The notes under the pieces: generated by a model
What the model was told of the DNA's origin: nothing
The model's database searches: none
The model's input: only the letters and a program-made list of their open reading frames with translations
Position numbers and translations under genes: made by a program
Assembly (NCBI RefSeq): GCF_023195515.1
Contig: NZ_JALPKR020000002.1
Location: 3,945,001-4,009,000, forward strand
DNA length: 64,000 nucleotides
Source of the DNA: Variovorax sp. S12S4
GTDB lineage: Bacteria; Pseudomonadota; Gammaproteobacteria; Burkholderiales; Burkholderiaceae_C
Direction of reading: 5' to 3'
Shown here: one piece after another, positions 9,671 through 19,677 of the stretch
Position numbering within the stretch: position 1 is the first letter of the stretch
Layout: each line of letters begins with the position of its first letter

Positions 9671-9999
9671 CGATTTCACGCAGTTCCGCAAAGCCGCTGC
9701 TGCAGGCGGCTGTTGCTGCAATGCTCTTGCTGGCCGCCGCACTGCCCGCGCAGGCGGCCGGCTCGAACATGCCCTGGGAGGCGCCTTTGCAGTCGATCCT
9801 CGATTCGATCCAGGGGCCGGTGGCCAAGATCGTCGCGGTGATCATCATCATCGTGACCGGACTGACGCTGGCCTTCGGGGATACCAGCGGCGGCTTCCGC
9901 CGGCTGATCCAGATCGTCTTCGGCCTGTCGATCGCGTTCGCCGCGTCCAGCTTCTTCCTGACCTTCTTCAGCTTCTCGGGCGGGGCGGTGCTGGCATGA
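9667..9999 (+). CDS. trbC: Conjugative pilin TrbC (VirB2-like)
   Basis: 110-aa prepilin. Residues 1-33 form a signal peptide ending AALPAQAA. Two hydrophobic segments follow (about residues 58-75 around IVAVIIIIVTGLTLAF, and 85-108). This two-helix layout is that of VirB2/TrbC pilins, which are cleaved and assembled into the pilus. Overlaps with trbB and trbD (ATGA at each junction) indicate coupled translation. Confidence 0.88.
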   Translation: MTISRSSAKPLLQAAVAAMLLLAAALPAQAAGSNMPWEAPLQSILDSIQGPVAKIVAVIIIIVTGLTLAFGDTSGGFRRLIQIVFGLSIAFAASSFFLTFFSFSGGAVLA

Positions 10000-10280
10000 G
10001 TGAGTCGACTGCTTTCTCGCCGGGTGTCGCGCTCGGCTTCGAGATCCCGCTGCACCGCTCGCTGACAGAGCCGATCCTGCTGGGCGGCGCGCCGCGCACC
10101 GTGGCGATCGCCAACGGCACGCTGGCCGCTGCGGTCGGTCTCGGGCTGCAGCTCTGGTTGCCCGGTATTTTTCTTTGGCTCGTCGGCCATGCGCTGGCCG
10201 TCTGGGGCGCGCGGCTGGACCCGCAGTTCATGCAGGTCTTTGCGCGACACATCAAGCAACGGCCACTGCTGGACGTGTGA
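9996..10280 (+). CDS. trbD: Conjugal transfer protein TrbD (VirB3-like)
   Basis: 94-aa inner-membrane protein. It has the typical N-terminus (PLHRSLTEPILLGGAPR, residues 19-35), one long hydrophobic stretch (about 40-70) and a basic C-terminus. VirB3-type proteins bind the TrbE/VirB4 ATPase and are sometimes fused to it; here trbE starts 20 bp downstream. Length and position match the family. Confidence 0.88.
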   Translation: MSESTAFSPGVALGFEIPLHRSLTEPILLGGAPRTVAIANGTLAAAVGLGLQLWLPGIFLWLVGHALAVWGARLDPQFMQVFARHIKQRPLLDV

Positions 10281-10299
10281 GGCAAGCAGGGAGGACACC

Positions 10300-12800
10300 A
10301 TGCTGAATCTCGCCGAATACCGCAAGCGCCCGGCGCTGCTGGCCGACTGGCTGCCCTGGGCCGGCCTGGTCGCGCCCGGGGTCGTGCTCAACAAGGACGG
10401 CTCGTTCCAGCGCACGGCGCGGTTCCGCGGGCCGGACCTCGACAGCGCCACGCAGGGCGAGCTCGTCGCCACGTCGGCACGGCTGAACAACGCGCTGCGC
10501 CGGCTCGGCTCGGGCTGGGCGCTGTTCGTGGAGGCCGAGCGGCGCGAGGCGTCCGGCTATCCCGAGTCGTCGTTCCCGGAGGCGCTGTCCTGGCTGGTCG
10601 ACGAGGAGCGCCGCGCCGCCTTCGAGGAGGACGCCAGCCATTTCGAGAGCCGCTATCACCTGACCTTGCTGTACCTGCCCCCGAGGAGTCGAAGGCGCGC
10701 GCCGCGGGGCTGCTCTATGAGCGTGCCGGGACCGACGTCCAGGATGGATCCGGTGCGACGGACGGGTCGGATTGGAAGGGACGGCTGGAGACCTTCGTCT
10801 CCGAGACCGAGCGCTTTTTCGGTCTGCTCGAAGGCGTGATGCCCGAGATCGACTGGCTCGACGATGCGCAGACCTTGACCCACCTGCATGGCTGCGTGTC
10901 CACGCGCCGGCATGCGGTCGCGGTGCCCGAGGTGCCGATGCACCTCGATGCGCTGCTGGCCAACGAGCCGCTGACGGGCGGGCTGGCACCGATGCTCGGC
11001 AGCCGGCACCTGCGGGTGCTGACGGTGCGCGGCTTTCCGACCGCGACCTGGCCGGGGTTGCTCGACGACCTGAACCGCCTGGGCTTCGCCTACCGCTGGA
11101 GCACGCGCTTCCTGTGCATGGACAAGGCCGAGGCGGAAAAGGAGCTCGTGCGCCTGCGCCGCCAGTGGTTCGCCAAGCGCAAGAACATCGTCGCGCTGCT
11201 GCGCGAGACCATCTTCCAGCAGGAGAGCGCGCTGGTCGACTCGGACGCCTCGAACAAGGCGGCGGATGCCGATGCCGCGCTGCAGGAACTGGGCAGCGAC
11301 CAGGTGGCGTTCGGCTATGTGACCGCCACTGTGACGGTGCTCGATGCCAGTGCTGCCGCGGCCGACGAAAAGCTGCGCGCAATCGAGCGGGTCATCCAGG
11401 GCCGGGGCTTCGTCACGATCCCCGAGACGCTCAACGCAGTCGAGGCCTGGCTGTCGTCAATCCCGGGCCATGCCTACGCGAACGTGCGCCAGCCGATCGT
11501 CTCGACCCTGAACCTCGCGCACATGATGCCAGTGTCGGCCGTCTGGGCAGGTCCCGAGCGCAATGCGCATCTCGATGGCCCGCCGCTGATCGTCACGCGC
11601 ACCGATGGCGCGACGCCGTTCCGGCTGGTCACGCACATCGGCGACGTCGGGCACACGCTCGTGGTCGGGCCGACCGGCATGGGCAAGTCGGTGCTGCTGG
11701 CCACGCTCGCGTTGCAGTTCCGCCGCTATCCCGGCTCGCGCATCCTGGCCTTCGACATGGGGCGCTCGTTGCGGGCCACGATCCTGGGGCTGGGCGGCGA
11801 GCACTATGACCTCGGTTCGGATGGCGCCATTGCCTTCCAGCCGCTGGCCCGCATCGACCAGGACGGCTACCGCGCGTGGGCGGCGGAATGGGTGGAAGGA
11901 CGGCTTCGCCAGGAGGGCCTCGAGGTCGGACCGGCCGAGCGGGAGATGGTGTGGTCGGCGCTGGCCAGCCTCGCCACCGCGCCGCCCGAGCAGCGCACGA
12001 TGACGGGCTTGGCAGTGCTGCTGCAGTCGAATGCCCTGCGCCAGGCGCTGGCGCCCTATGTGCTCGGCGGTGCGCACGGGCGGCTGCTCGACGCGGACGG
12101 GGATCGGCAGGGAGCCTCCTCCATCCAATGCTTCGAGATGGAAGAGCTGATGCACAGCAAGGCGGCCGTGCTGGCCGTGCTGGGCTATCTGTTCGCGCGC
12201 TTCGACGAGCGCTTCGACGGCGCGCCCACGCTTCTGATCCTCGACGAGGCCTGGCTGTTCCTCGACGACCCGGTGTTCGCCGCGCGCATCCGCCAGTGGC
12301 TCAAGACGCTGCGCAAGAAGAACGTCTCGGTGATCTTCGCGACGCAGTCGCTCGCGGACATCCAGAACTCCAGCATCGCGCCTGCGATCGTCGAGAGCTG
12401 CGCGAGCCGGATCTTCCTGCCCAACCCGCAGGCCACTGAGCCGCAGATCCGCGTGATCTACGAGGGCTTCGGGCTCAACCGCCGGCAGATCGAGATCGTC
12501 GCCACGGCGCAGCCCAAGCGCGACTACTACTACCAGTCGCGTCTGGGCAACCGGGTCTTCGAGCTCGGGCTCGGGCCGGTGACGCTGGCGTTTGCGGGTG
12601 CGGCCTCGCCCGAGGACCAGCGCGAGATCGACCGCGTGCAGGCCTCGGTCGAGGCGTCGCCGTTCGCGCGGATGCCTTCGGTCTTCGCGGCGGCCTGGCT
12701 GCGACACCGCGGGCTCGGCTGGGCGGCCGACCTCATTCCGTCGTTTCCATCTGCATCTCCAACTCTTTCTTCCTCAACCCTGCAGGAGCAAATGCCATGA
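10300..12800 (+). CDS. trbE: Conjugal transfer ATPase TrbE (VirB4-like), frame broken at a C5 run
   Basis: Large secretion ATPase of about 833 aa once the break is bridged. It starts at the ATG at 10300 and runs in one frame to the C5 run at 10678-10682. There the frame changes: adding one C joins the N-terminal part to the open frame that continues to 12800. The C-terminal half has Walker A (VVGPTGMGKSVLL) and Walker B (PTLLILDEAWLFLD). Either a sequencing error or a one-base deletion; if real, no full TrbE is made and transfer is lost. The stop overlaps the trbJ start. Confidence 0.85.
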
Positions 12801-13562
12801 ACCTCCCGTCTTCCTTCAAACCCCGGATCGCCGCGCTGGTCGCGATCAGTGCGATCGCCTTCGGCGTGGCGCCGCCGGCGCATGCCATCTTCGGCGTCGG
12901 CGACACCGTGTTCGATGCGTCCAACTTCATCCAGAACATGCTGACCGCGGCTCGCGCGCTGGAGCAGATCAACAACCAGGTCGAGCAGCTGCAGAACGAG
13001 GCGCAGATGCTGCGCAACCAGGCGAGGAACCTTCAGGGCCTGGACTTCAGTGCGCTGTCCGAGCTCAAGTCGACGCTGGCGGCGACGAACCAGCTGATCC
13101 AGCAGGCGCAGGGTCTGGCCTTCAACGTCTCGCGCATGGAGGACGAATTCAAGCGGCTCTACCCCGAGTCGTTTTCTGCGGCGATCTCCGGTGCGCAGAT
13201 GGCTGGCGATGCGCGCCAGCGCTGGCGCAATTCGCTGGAAGCCCTGCGCACCGCGACGCAGGTGCAGTCGCAGGCGATGCAGAACTTCACCGCCGACGAG
13301 CGGGCGCTGACCGATCTCGTGAACCGCAGCCAGTCCGCCACGGGCGCCTTGCAGGCGATGCAGGCGACCAACCAGCTGCTGGCGCTGCAGTCGCGCCAGG
13401 CGATCCAGGCGCAGCAGCTGCAGATCACGCAGGACCGGGCCGCGGCGCTGGAGCAGGCGCGGCAGGTGGCGGTTCCAGGAGCGCGCACGCGAGGTGCGCC
13501 GGCGCTTCATGGGCAGCGGTACCCCGTACACGCCCTACAACGTGAATTTCTATGGCAGCTGA
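12797..13562 (+). CDS. trbJ: Conjugal transfer protein TrbJ (VirB5-like), frame broken near its end
   Basis: Exported minor pilus component. The signal peptide covers residues 1-29 (ends PPAHA). A long helical Gln-rich coiled-coil region follows (about 45-215). The family C-terminus (FMGSGTPYTPYNVNFYG) is encoded in a neighbouring frame ending with TGA at 13560-13562. The annotated frame instead runs on to 13576 with unrelated residues. The frame changes between about 13460 and 13475, through one extra base or two lost ones, and not in a C run, unlike most other breaks here. Confidence 0.82.
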
Positions 13563-13572
13563 GGGGACGTCC

Positions 13573-13881
13573 ATGAAGAATCTGTTTCTCATCACCACAG
13601 CCGCTTTGGCGCTGGTGCTCGCCGGCTGCGGCAAGTCCGAGCCGGCCCAGCCCGCGATCGAGTCCGTCGAATCCCTCGTTGCCAATCCCGAGCGGCTGAA
13701 GGATCTGCGCGCGCAGTGCAAGGCCGACCATGCCCGGATGGGCGACGCGCAGTGCCATGCGGTGGCCGAGGCCACGCGCCAGCGCTTCATGAGCGGGGGC
13801 CAGTCGCCGTACGCGAACGACCCGGTGCCGCCGCCGGCCGCACCGGCGTCGCCGCCGGCCGACGCGGGCGCCAAGGACTGA
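13573..13881 (+). CDS. trbK: TrbK-like entry-exclusion lipoprotein
   Basis: 102 aa. The N-terminus (MKNLFLITTAALALVLAGCG) is a lipoprotein signal with Cys at residue 19. A short helical domain has a pair of Cys around residues 50-65, then a Pro/Ala-rich tail. Small lipoproteins between trbJ and trbL in this operon type are annotated TrbK and block redundant transfer into cells that already carry the element. The start follows GGGGACG at 13562-13568. Confidence 0.75.
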   Translation: MKNLFLITTAALALVLAGCGKSEPAQPAIESVESLVANPERLKDLRAQCKADHARMGDAQCHAVAEATRQRFMSGGQSPYANDPVPPPAAPASPPADAGAKD

Positions 13882-13885
13882 CGCG

Positions 13886-15258
13886 ATGGACGATGTCGCG
13901 GTCATCGACCGCTTCCTCGACGTCTTCTCGCGCTACATCGATTCGGGCTTCGGGCTGCTGCACGGCGAGGTGGCGTTCCTCACGGCCACGCTGGTCGTGA
14001 TCGACATGACCTTGGCCGGGCTGTTCTGGGCCATGAGCCAGGCGACGGGGCAGGGCGACGACGTGATCGCTCGGCTGATCCGCAAGGTGCTCTATGTGGG
14101 GGCGTTCGCTTTCATCATCGGCCACTTCAACCAGCTCGCCGGGGTCCTGTTCCGCTCCTTTGCCGGGCTCGGCCTGGTGGCGTCGGGCTCCAGCCTGACA
14201 CAGGCACAGTTCCTGCAGCCGGGCCGGCTTGCGCAGGTCGGCATCGAGGCGGGCCGGCCGATCATGGAGCAGATCGGCGAGATGACGGGCTTTCCCGAGA
14301 CCTTCGCCCATCTGGACACCATCGCCGTGCTGTTCCTGGCTTGGCTCGTGCTGATTGTGAGCTTCTTCGTGCTCGCGGTGCAGCTCTTCGTCGCCCTGAT
14401 CGAGTTCAAGCTGACGACGCTGGCGGGCTTCGTGCTCGTGCCCTTCGCGCTGTGGAACAAGACCGCGTTCCTGGCGGAGAAGGTGCTGGGCAATGTGGTG
14501 TCTTCGGGCATCAAGGTGCTGGTGCTGGCCGTGATCGTAGGCATCGGCACCGGACTCTTCGCGGAGTTCCGCACGCCGCCCGGCGCCGAGCCGTCCATCG
14601 ACCATGCGCTGACGATCATGCTGGCGGCGCTCGCGATGCTGGGCCTGGGGATCTTCGGGCCGGGGATCGCGACGGGCCTGGTGTCGGGCGCGCCGCAGCT
14701 TGGTGCCGGCGCGGTGGCGGGCACAGCCTTGGGTGCGGTGGGCCTGGCGGTCGCTGGTGGCGCGGCCGTGGCGAGTGCGGGTTCGGCCGTGGCCGCCGGG
14801 GCGCGTATGGCGCCCGGCGCGGCGCGTGCGGCCATCGGCGGCGGCGCAGCGGCCGCACGTTCGGCCAGCGGCCTGGCGACCGGTGCGAAGTCGGCCTACC
14901 AGGCGGGCGCGGCGGCATCCAGTGGCGGTGGCGTGCGCGCGGCCGGTGCCGGCCTTGCCCATCTCGCGAAAACCGGTGCCGGCACCGTCGGCCAGCGAGT
15001 CGCGTCCGGCGCCAGGGCCGTGAAGGAGCGCGTGGCGAACTTCGTGACCGATGCCGCAGCGCCTGCGACTGCGGGGAATGTGGCATCTACCGGTTCGGAA
15101 GAGCCTGGCGGACCACCCCCGAACCGGCATGGGCCAAGCAGATGCGCCGCAAGCAGCAGCTGAGCCATGCGGCCTCGACGACGGCGCACGTGCTGCGCTC
15201 GGGCGATCACGGTGGCAGCGGCACCGGCCCGAGCCTCCGCGACGACGCCAGCGCCTGA
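13886..15258 (+). CDS. trbL: Conjugal transfer protein TrbL (VirB6-like), frame broken at a C5 run
   Basis: Polytopic inner-membrane channel protein, about 457 aa if bridged. Hydrophobic segments lie in the first 260 residues (for example VAFLTATLVVIDMTLAGLFW and ALAMLGLGIFGPGIATGL). A Gly/Ala-rich, low-complexity C-terminal region follows, as in the family. At the C5 run 15116-15120 the frame changes: the original frame stops at 15163, while adding one C gives the family-like tail (EPAWAKQMRRKQQLSHAA) to 15258. Only the last 46 residues are affected. Confidence 0.86.
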
Positions 15259-15283
15259 TCCGGCTTCCTGAGGAAAACCATCC

Positions 15284-15997
15284 ATGCGATTCAAGCGACC
15301 CCAGGTGCGGTACTCGGACACGCCCGAGCCCGTGACCCCTTATCAAGCCGCGGCGCAGGTCTGGGACCAGCGCATCGGCAGCGCGCGCGTGCAGGCGAAG
15401 AACTGGCGCTTGATGGCCTTCGGCTGTCTCTCGCTGGCCCTGCTGATGGCCGGCGGGCTGGTCTGGCGCTCGGCACAGTCCATCGTGACGCCCTATGTCG
15501 TCGAGGTCGACAGCGCCGGCCAGGTGCGCGCGGTCGGCGAGGCCGCCACGCCCTACAAGCCCAGCGACGCGCAGATCGCGCACCACCTGGCGCGCTTCAT
15601 CACCGACGTGCGCTCGCTGTCGATCGATCCGATCGTGGTGCGGCAGAACTGGCTCGAGGCCTACGAGTACACGACGGACCGCGGCGCCGCGACGCTGAAC
15701 GACTACGCACGCGCCAACGATCCGTTCTCGCGCATCGGGGAGAGCTCGGTGGCGGTGCAGATCAACAGCGTGGTGCGCGCGAGCGATTCGTCGTTCCAGG
15801 TGCGCTGGACGGAGCGACGCTACGTCAACGGCGAAGCGGCAGGGCTGGAGCGCTGGACTGCGGTGCTGGCGATCGTGCTGCAGGCGCCGCGAACGGAGGA
15901 GCGGCTGCGAAGGAACCCGCTGGGCATCTACGTCAACGGTCTGTCCTGGAGTCGCGAGCTCGATGCGACGGACACAGCGAAAGGAACCAAGCCATGA
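15284..15997 (+). CDS. trbF: Conjugal transfer protein TrbF (VirB8-like)
   Basis: 237 aa. Bitopic inner-membrane assembly factor: short cytoplasmic N-terminus, one transmembrane helix at about residues 39-60 (NWRLMAFGCLSLALLMAGGL) and a periplasmic NTF2-like domain containing the conserved SIDPIVVRQNW and RWTERRYVNG stretches. It is intact and overlaps trbG by 4 bp. VirB8-type proteins nucleate the complex and contact VirB9/VirB10 counterparts, encoded next. Confidence 0.9.
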   Translation: MRFKRPQVRYSDTPEPVTPYQAAAQVWDQRIGSARVQAKNWRLMAFGCLSLALLMAGGLVWRSAQSIVTPYVVEVDSAGQVRAVGEAATPYKPSDAQIAHHLARFITDVRSLSIDPIVVRQNWLEAYEYTTDRGAATLNDYARANDPFSRIGESSVAVQINSVVRASDSSFQVRWTERRYVNGEAAGLERWTAVLAIVLQAPRTEERLRRNPLGIYVNGLSWSRELDATDTAKGTKP

Positions 15998-17037
15998 AGA
16001 CTGATTTCCGTAGAGGCGTATCTGCGCCGATCCTGCTGAGCGTAGTGGCGGTCGTCGCGGGCTGTGCCACGCAGGGCAAGGCACCGCCGGCGATCTCGCT
16101 GGACGAGCCGGTGGCCGCCGCCGCGCGGCCGGTGCCCGAGCCGGCCCCGCCCGTCGAGGTGGTGGAGATGCCGAAGCCTTTGCCGCTGCCCGGCCAGATG
16201 AAGGCGCTGCCGAGCGCGCAGGAAGCCAAGCCGGCCCCGGAACCCGCCGACGAGAAGGTGCGGGTCTCGCGGGCCAACGAGGAGGCCCGCGTCGTGCCCA
16301 CGCGCGAGGGCTACGTCAACGCGATCCAGGTCTGGCCGTATGCGGACGGCGCGCTGTATCAGGTCTACACGAGTCCGGGCCGCGTGACCGTCATTGCGTT
16401 GCAGGAGGGCGAGGAGCTGGTGGCGGTCTCGGCCGGCGACACGGTGCGTTGGATCGTGGGCGACACGGTCAGCGGCGGTGGAGTGAGCCAGCGTGTCCAC
16501 GTGCTCGTGAAACCCACGCGCACGGGACTGAAGACGAACCTGGTCGTCACGACGAACCGGCGCACCTACCTGCTCGAACTGTCCTCGACGCCGCAGGCCT
16601 GGATGGCGTCGGTGTCCTGGGACTATCCGAAGGACCGGATGCTGGCGTTGCAGAAGCAGGCGAGGGACGCGCAAGTAGCGGCGCCGGTGGATTCGGGCCT
16701 GTCGGTGGAGCAGATCCGGTTCCGCTATGCGATCAGCGGCGATGCGCCGTCCTGGAAGCCGCTGCGCGCCTTCGACGACGGGCAGAAGGTCTATATCCAG
16801 TTCCCGGGCGGCATCGCGCAGGGTGAGCTGCCGCCGCTGTTCCTGATCGGGCCGCAGGGCGATGGGCAGCTCGTGAACTATCGATTCCGCTCGCCGTACT
16901 ACGTGGTGGACCGGCTGTTCGGCGCGGCGGAGCTGCGGCTAGGCGGCTTCAAGGACGGCAAGGCCGAGGTGGTGCGTATCGAGCGCACGGATGGCGCGAG
17001 CGGCAGCGTTCAGGGTGCACGGAGCGATGGGTCATGA
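15994..17037 (+). CDS. trbG: Conjugal transfer protein TrbG (VirB9-like)
   Basis: 347 aa. The N-terminus has a lipobox-like VVAGC (about residues 20-24), so it may be lipid-anchored. A Pro-rich linker (about 35-85) precedes the VirB9/CagX domain (residues 95-335), which includes NRRTYLLELSSTP and VEQIRFRYAISGD. It forms the outer layer of the core complex with TrbI. Intact, with 4-bp overlaps on both sides. Confidence 0.9.
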   Translation: MKTDFRRGVSAPILLSVVAVVAGCATQGKAPPAISLDEPVAAAARPVPEPAPPVEVVEMPKPLPLPGQMKALPSAQEAKPAPEPADEKVRVSRANEEARVVPTREGYVNAIQVWPYADGALYQVYTSPGRVTVIALQEGEELVAVSAGDTVRWIVGDTVSGGGVSQRVHVLVKPTRTGLKTNLVVTTNRRTYLLELSSTPQAWMASVSWDYPKDRMLALQKQARDAQVAAPVDSGLSVEQIRFRYAISGDAPSWKPLRAFDDGQKVYIQFPGGIAQGELPPLFLIGPQGDGQLVNYRFRSPYYVVDRLFGAAELRLGGFKDGKAEVVRIERTDGASGSVQGARSDGS

Positions 17038-18344
17038 GTGCGGAAGACAGTTTGCCGCCCGAATCGTCCCAGGTCCCGCCCAAGGTTGCGCCGGAGACGG
17101 TGGCCCTGCGCGCGCAGCCGCGGCCGGTGGTGCGGCTCAACCGCCGCATGCTGGCCGTCGGCGCCGGCACCCTGGCTGCGGCGGTGCTCGGCGGCACGAT
17201 GTGGTCGCTGCAGTCGCAGAGACGCGAGCGCAATCCGGCCGCCGAGCTGTACAACGTCGACCGCGTGGCGCGCGCGGATGGGCTGGACCAGTTGCCGAAG
17301 GACTATGCCGGGATGCCGCCGGCGTTGCAGCCGGCGCCACCGGTGCTGGGGCCGCCATTGCCGGGAGACCTCGGGTCGGCCATAGCTAAGGCACAGCAGC
17401 CGGTGGAGGGGAGGGCGCAGGGCGTCGATCCGGCGCAGGCCGAGCAGTTGGCGGCCGAGGAGGCGGCGCGGTCCTCGGTGTTCTTCCGGCGCAGTGGCGA
17501 GGGTGCTGCTGCGAAGCAGGGGGCTGTTGCCGAGCACGCCATGTCCGCAACTGCCGCCAATGTGTCTGGGACGTCGGCGGGTCAGCAGCCGTTCAATCCC
17601 TTGGGCGCGATGAGCCCAGCCGTGGCTTCGCCGGCCGATCCTGTGGTGGCGCAGAACCGCCAGGACCGCAAGGAAGCGTTTCTTGCGAAGGCCGGTGACA
17701 CGGCCACGCGCAATCCCGGGAGCCTGCAATTGCCGGCTTCGCCGTATCAGGTGATGGCGGGCACCGTTATCCCGGCCGCGCTGGTGACGGGTATCAACTC
17801 CGACCTGCCGGGGCAGGTGATCGCCACCGTGACCGAGGCGGTCTACGACACAGCCACCGGGCGCCATCTGCTGATTCCGCAGGGGTCGCGGCTGATCGGG
17901 CGCTACGACAGCCAGGTGACCTTCGGGCAGCGGCGCGTGCTGCTGGTGTGGACGCGGCTGATTCTGCCGGACACGTCGTCGGTGGCACTGGACCGGTTGC
18001 CGGGGATTGATCCCGCTGGCTATGCCGGGCTGGAGGACAGTGTCGACTGGCACTGGAACCGCATCCTCGCCGGTGCGGCGCTGTCGACGCTGCTTGGCGT
18101 GGGGGCCGAGTTGGCGGCACCGCAGAGCCGGACGGATCAGGACGGCAATCGCCTCGTGATCGCCGTGCGCGAGGGGGCGCAGGACACGGTGAACCAGGCG
18201 GGGCAGGAGATCACGAAGCGCAATGCGAGCATTCAGCCGACACTGACGATCCGGCCGGGGTTTCCGGTGCGGGTAATGGTGAGCAAAGACCTCATCTTGC
18301 GGCCGTACCAGCCGCTGTTCTTCCAAAAGGGATCTGGACAATGA
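17034..18344 (+). CDS. trbI: Conjugal transfer protein TrbI (VirB10-like)
   Basis: 436 aa. Cytoplasmic Pro-rich tail, a transmembrane helix at about residues 38-58 (LAVGAGTLAAAVLGGTMWSL), a variable linker, then the C-terminal VirB10 beta-barrel domain (about 225-430; YQVMAGTVIPAALVTGIN, PQGSRLIGRYDS, NRLVIAVREG). It spans from inner to outer membrane and transmits ATPase energy to the channel. It contains several G5 runs in an intact frame, a useful contrast with the broken C5 runs elsewhere. Confidence 0.92.
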   Translation: MSAEDSLPPESSQVPPKVAPETVALRAQPRPVVRLNRRMLAVGAGTLAAAVLGGTMWSLQSQRRERNPAAELYNVDRVARADGLDQLPKDYAGMPPALQPAPPVLGPPLPGDLGSAIAKAQQPVEGRAQGVDPAQAEQLAAEEAARSSVFFRRSGEGAAAKQGAVAEHAMSATAANVSGTSAGQQPFNPLGAMSPAVASPADPVVAQNRQDRKEAFLAKAGDTATRNPGSLQLPASPYQVMAGTVIPAALVTGINSDLPGQVIATVTEAVYDTATGRHLLIPQGSRLIGRYDSQVTFGQRRVLLVWTRLILPDTSSVALDRLPGIDPAGYAGLEDSVDWHWNRILAGAALSTLLGVGAELAAPQSRTDQDGNRLVIAVREGAQDTVNQAGQEITKRNASIQPTLTIRPGFPVRVMVSKDLILRPYQPLFFQKGSGQ

Positions 18345-18571
18345 GCACGAATAAGCTGCGGCTTGGTCCTTTGCCGAAGGCTGAGACCACCAAGCTCACA
18401 GTAACCCTGCCTGCCGACTTGAAGCAGCAACTTGAACGGTACGCGCAGTTGCATAGCCAAGCGCACGGCGAACCGGTTGATGCAGTTGCGTTGATTCCAC
18501 ACATGCTCGCTGCGTTCATCGAACGGGATCGAGCGTTCAAGGCGATGCGGCTCAAGCTTGCGGCTCAATAG
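18341..18571 (+). CDS. DUF2274 family protein at the end of the trb operon
   Basis: 76 aa with a ribbon-helix-helix-like look: beta strand TTKLTVTLPADLKQQLERYA, then helices. DUF2274 genes close the trb operon in many Tn4371-type elements; their role is unknown, possibly regulatory. It overlaps trbI by 4 bp and meets the convergent gene on the minus strand with a 7-bp overlap, leaving no space for a terminator hairpin. Confidence 0.8.
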   Translation: MSTNKLRLGPLPKAETTKLTVTLPADLKQQLERYAQLHSQAHGEPVDAVALIPHMLAAFIERDRAFKAMRLKLAAQ

Positions 18572-19281
18572 AGTTCAAAGGCAGAAGGGAGGTTGTCTCC
18601 CAGGATGATTACCTTGGACCACTTGTACCTATCTCGGTGTAGAAGCAAGTTGTTGCGTACCTCGCCCCAATACGCGCTCGTCAGGCCAAAAAACATGGTG
18701 TCCACAAGAACCAGCCACCATTCGGGGTGCAGCGATCGATATTGCTCGATTTTTGCCTCTTTCTCGGACATGCAGAGCTGTACGTTCCGAACTGCCTCAG
18801 AAACGATAGGTCCGCCTGCGTCGAGGTCACTGATCGACGACAAGCAGAAGAATGCTTCGTATGCTCGCCCGGCAGGATTCAGGCTCAGCTCAAAATTCGG
18901 ATGAATTTGAAAGCAGGTCGGTTGACCACTGTCGGTTATTTTGAATTCTCGGAGGGCACGAAGAATGGGTTCCCGGAGCTGCTTGAAGTCGGATAGCGGC
19001 CTGCGCCACTTTAGTGACACGTACCAGGATTGTCCGTCTCGACCGGGCCCCAACTTGGGAAGCTCCTTGTTGAACCAAGGGACTATCGAGTAGTGAACTT
19101 TCTCCATCCCTTGCAGTTTTCCGGTGGCCGTCACGATGTTTTGATTGAGGCGACGTACCTCTACGGCGATGCGTCCATCGATCAGGAAGTCAGGAGGGAT
19201 ATTCCCATGCGGCTCATACTGAACTTGCCCGAGACCGAGCGAAGTCAGATAGTCCATCGCCTGTCTCTCGGTCGAATCCAT
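18565..19281 (-). CDS. Unrecognised protein with a PD-(D/E)XK-like motif
   Basis: 238 aa with no family I can name. Residues 30-45 read PPDFLIDGRIAVEVRR: an Asp, then a strand with E-V-R, the arrangement of a PD-(D/E)XK nuclease core (K replaced by R). The N-terminal TERQAMDYLTSLG resembles domains that precede such nucleases. It is the first gene of a minus-strand cargo block and its start lies inside the preceding frame, so the two may be coupled. A nuclease role is inference from a short motif. Confidence 0.5.
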   Translation of the reverse strand: MDSTERQAMDYLTSLGLGQVQYEPHGNIPPDFLIDGRIAVEVRRLNQNIVTATGKLQGMEKVHYSIVPWFNKELPKLGPGRDGQSWYVSLKWRRPLSDFKQLREPILRALREFKITDSGQPTCFQIHPNFELSLNPAGRAYEAFFCLSSISDLDAGGPIVSEAVRNVQLCMSEKEAKIEQYRSLHPEWWLVLVDTMFFGLTSAYWGEVRNNLLLHRDRYKWSKVIILGDNLPSAFELY

Positions 19282-19625
19282 CTCTCTTCTTGGTCTTTCA
19301 GCGGCGCTTGTCTAGGACGTCGTCGATTCTGCTGGAGGTCGCCCCACCGCCGTAGGTACAGTCGGTCAGGATGAACGTCACGTAGCCACTCGGCGACTCG
19401 GCAATTGCAAGAGGTAAACGGAAGACCGGACAGCACCGATATTCGCCCCCTTCGGCACGGCGTCACGCCGCTGGCGCATCCCCAGACCGCAGCATTGACA
19501 TCGCGGCGAGTGCGCTCTTCAAAGAACTCACTGAAGGTCGGGCCCGAGGAATCGAGCTCATAACCGCTAGCCATGCGGAGCAATCGCTCCAGCTTGCGCC
19601 GTTCAATAGAAGACATGTCGGCCAT
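19245..19625 (-). pseudogene. AbiJ-NTD-like fragment
   Basis: From the ATG at 19625 the product begins MADMSSIERRKLERLLRM and continues SGYELDSSGPTFSEFF. This matches the short N-terminal domain found on many AbiJ-type abortive-infection proteins. After about 45 residues the similarity ends in Arg/Trp-rich sequence that looks out of frame. A neighbouring frame ending at 19298 gives a more protein-like tail (TDCTYGGGATSSRIDDVLD). I read it as a truncated or frameshifted remnant; a small functional protein is possible. Confidence 0.45.
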
Positions 19626-19677
19626 GGTTTGTCCGCTGTGCATCAACGGCTCTAGGATGACCGATCATCCCCACGCC

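Noticed and set aside
13787..16084. A 765-codon antisense frame over trbL, trbF and neighbours.
   Set aside because: Same GC-shadow effect; it crosses well-supported trb genes and has no domain.
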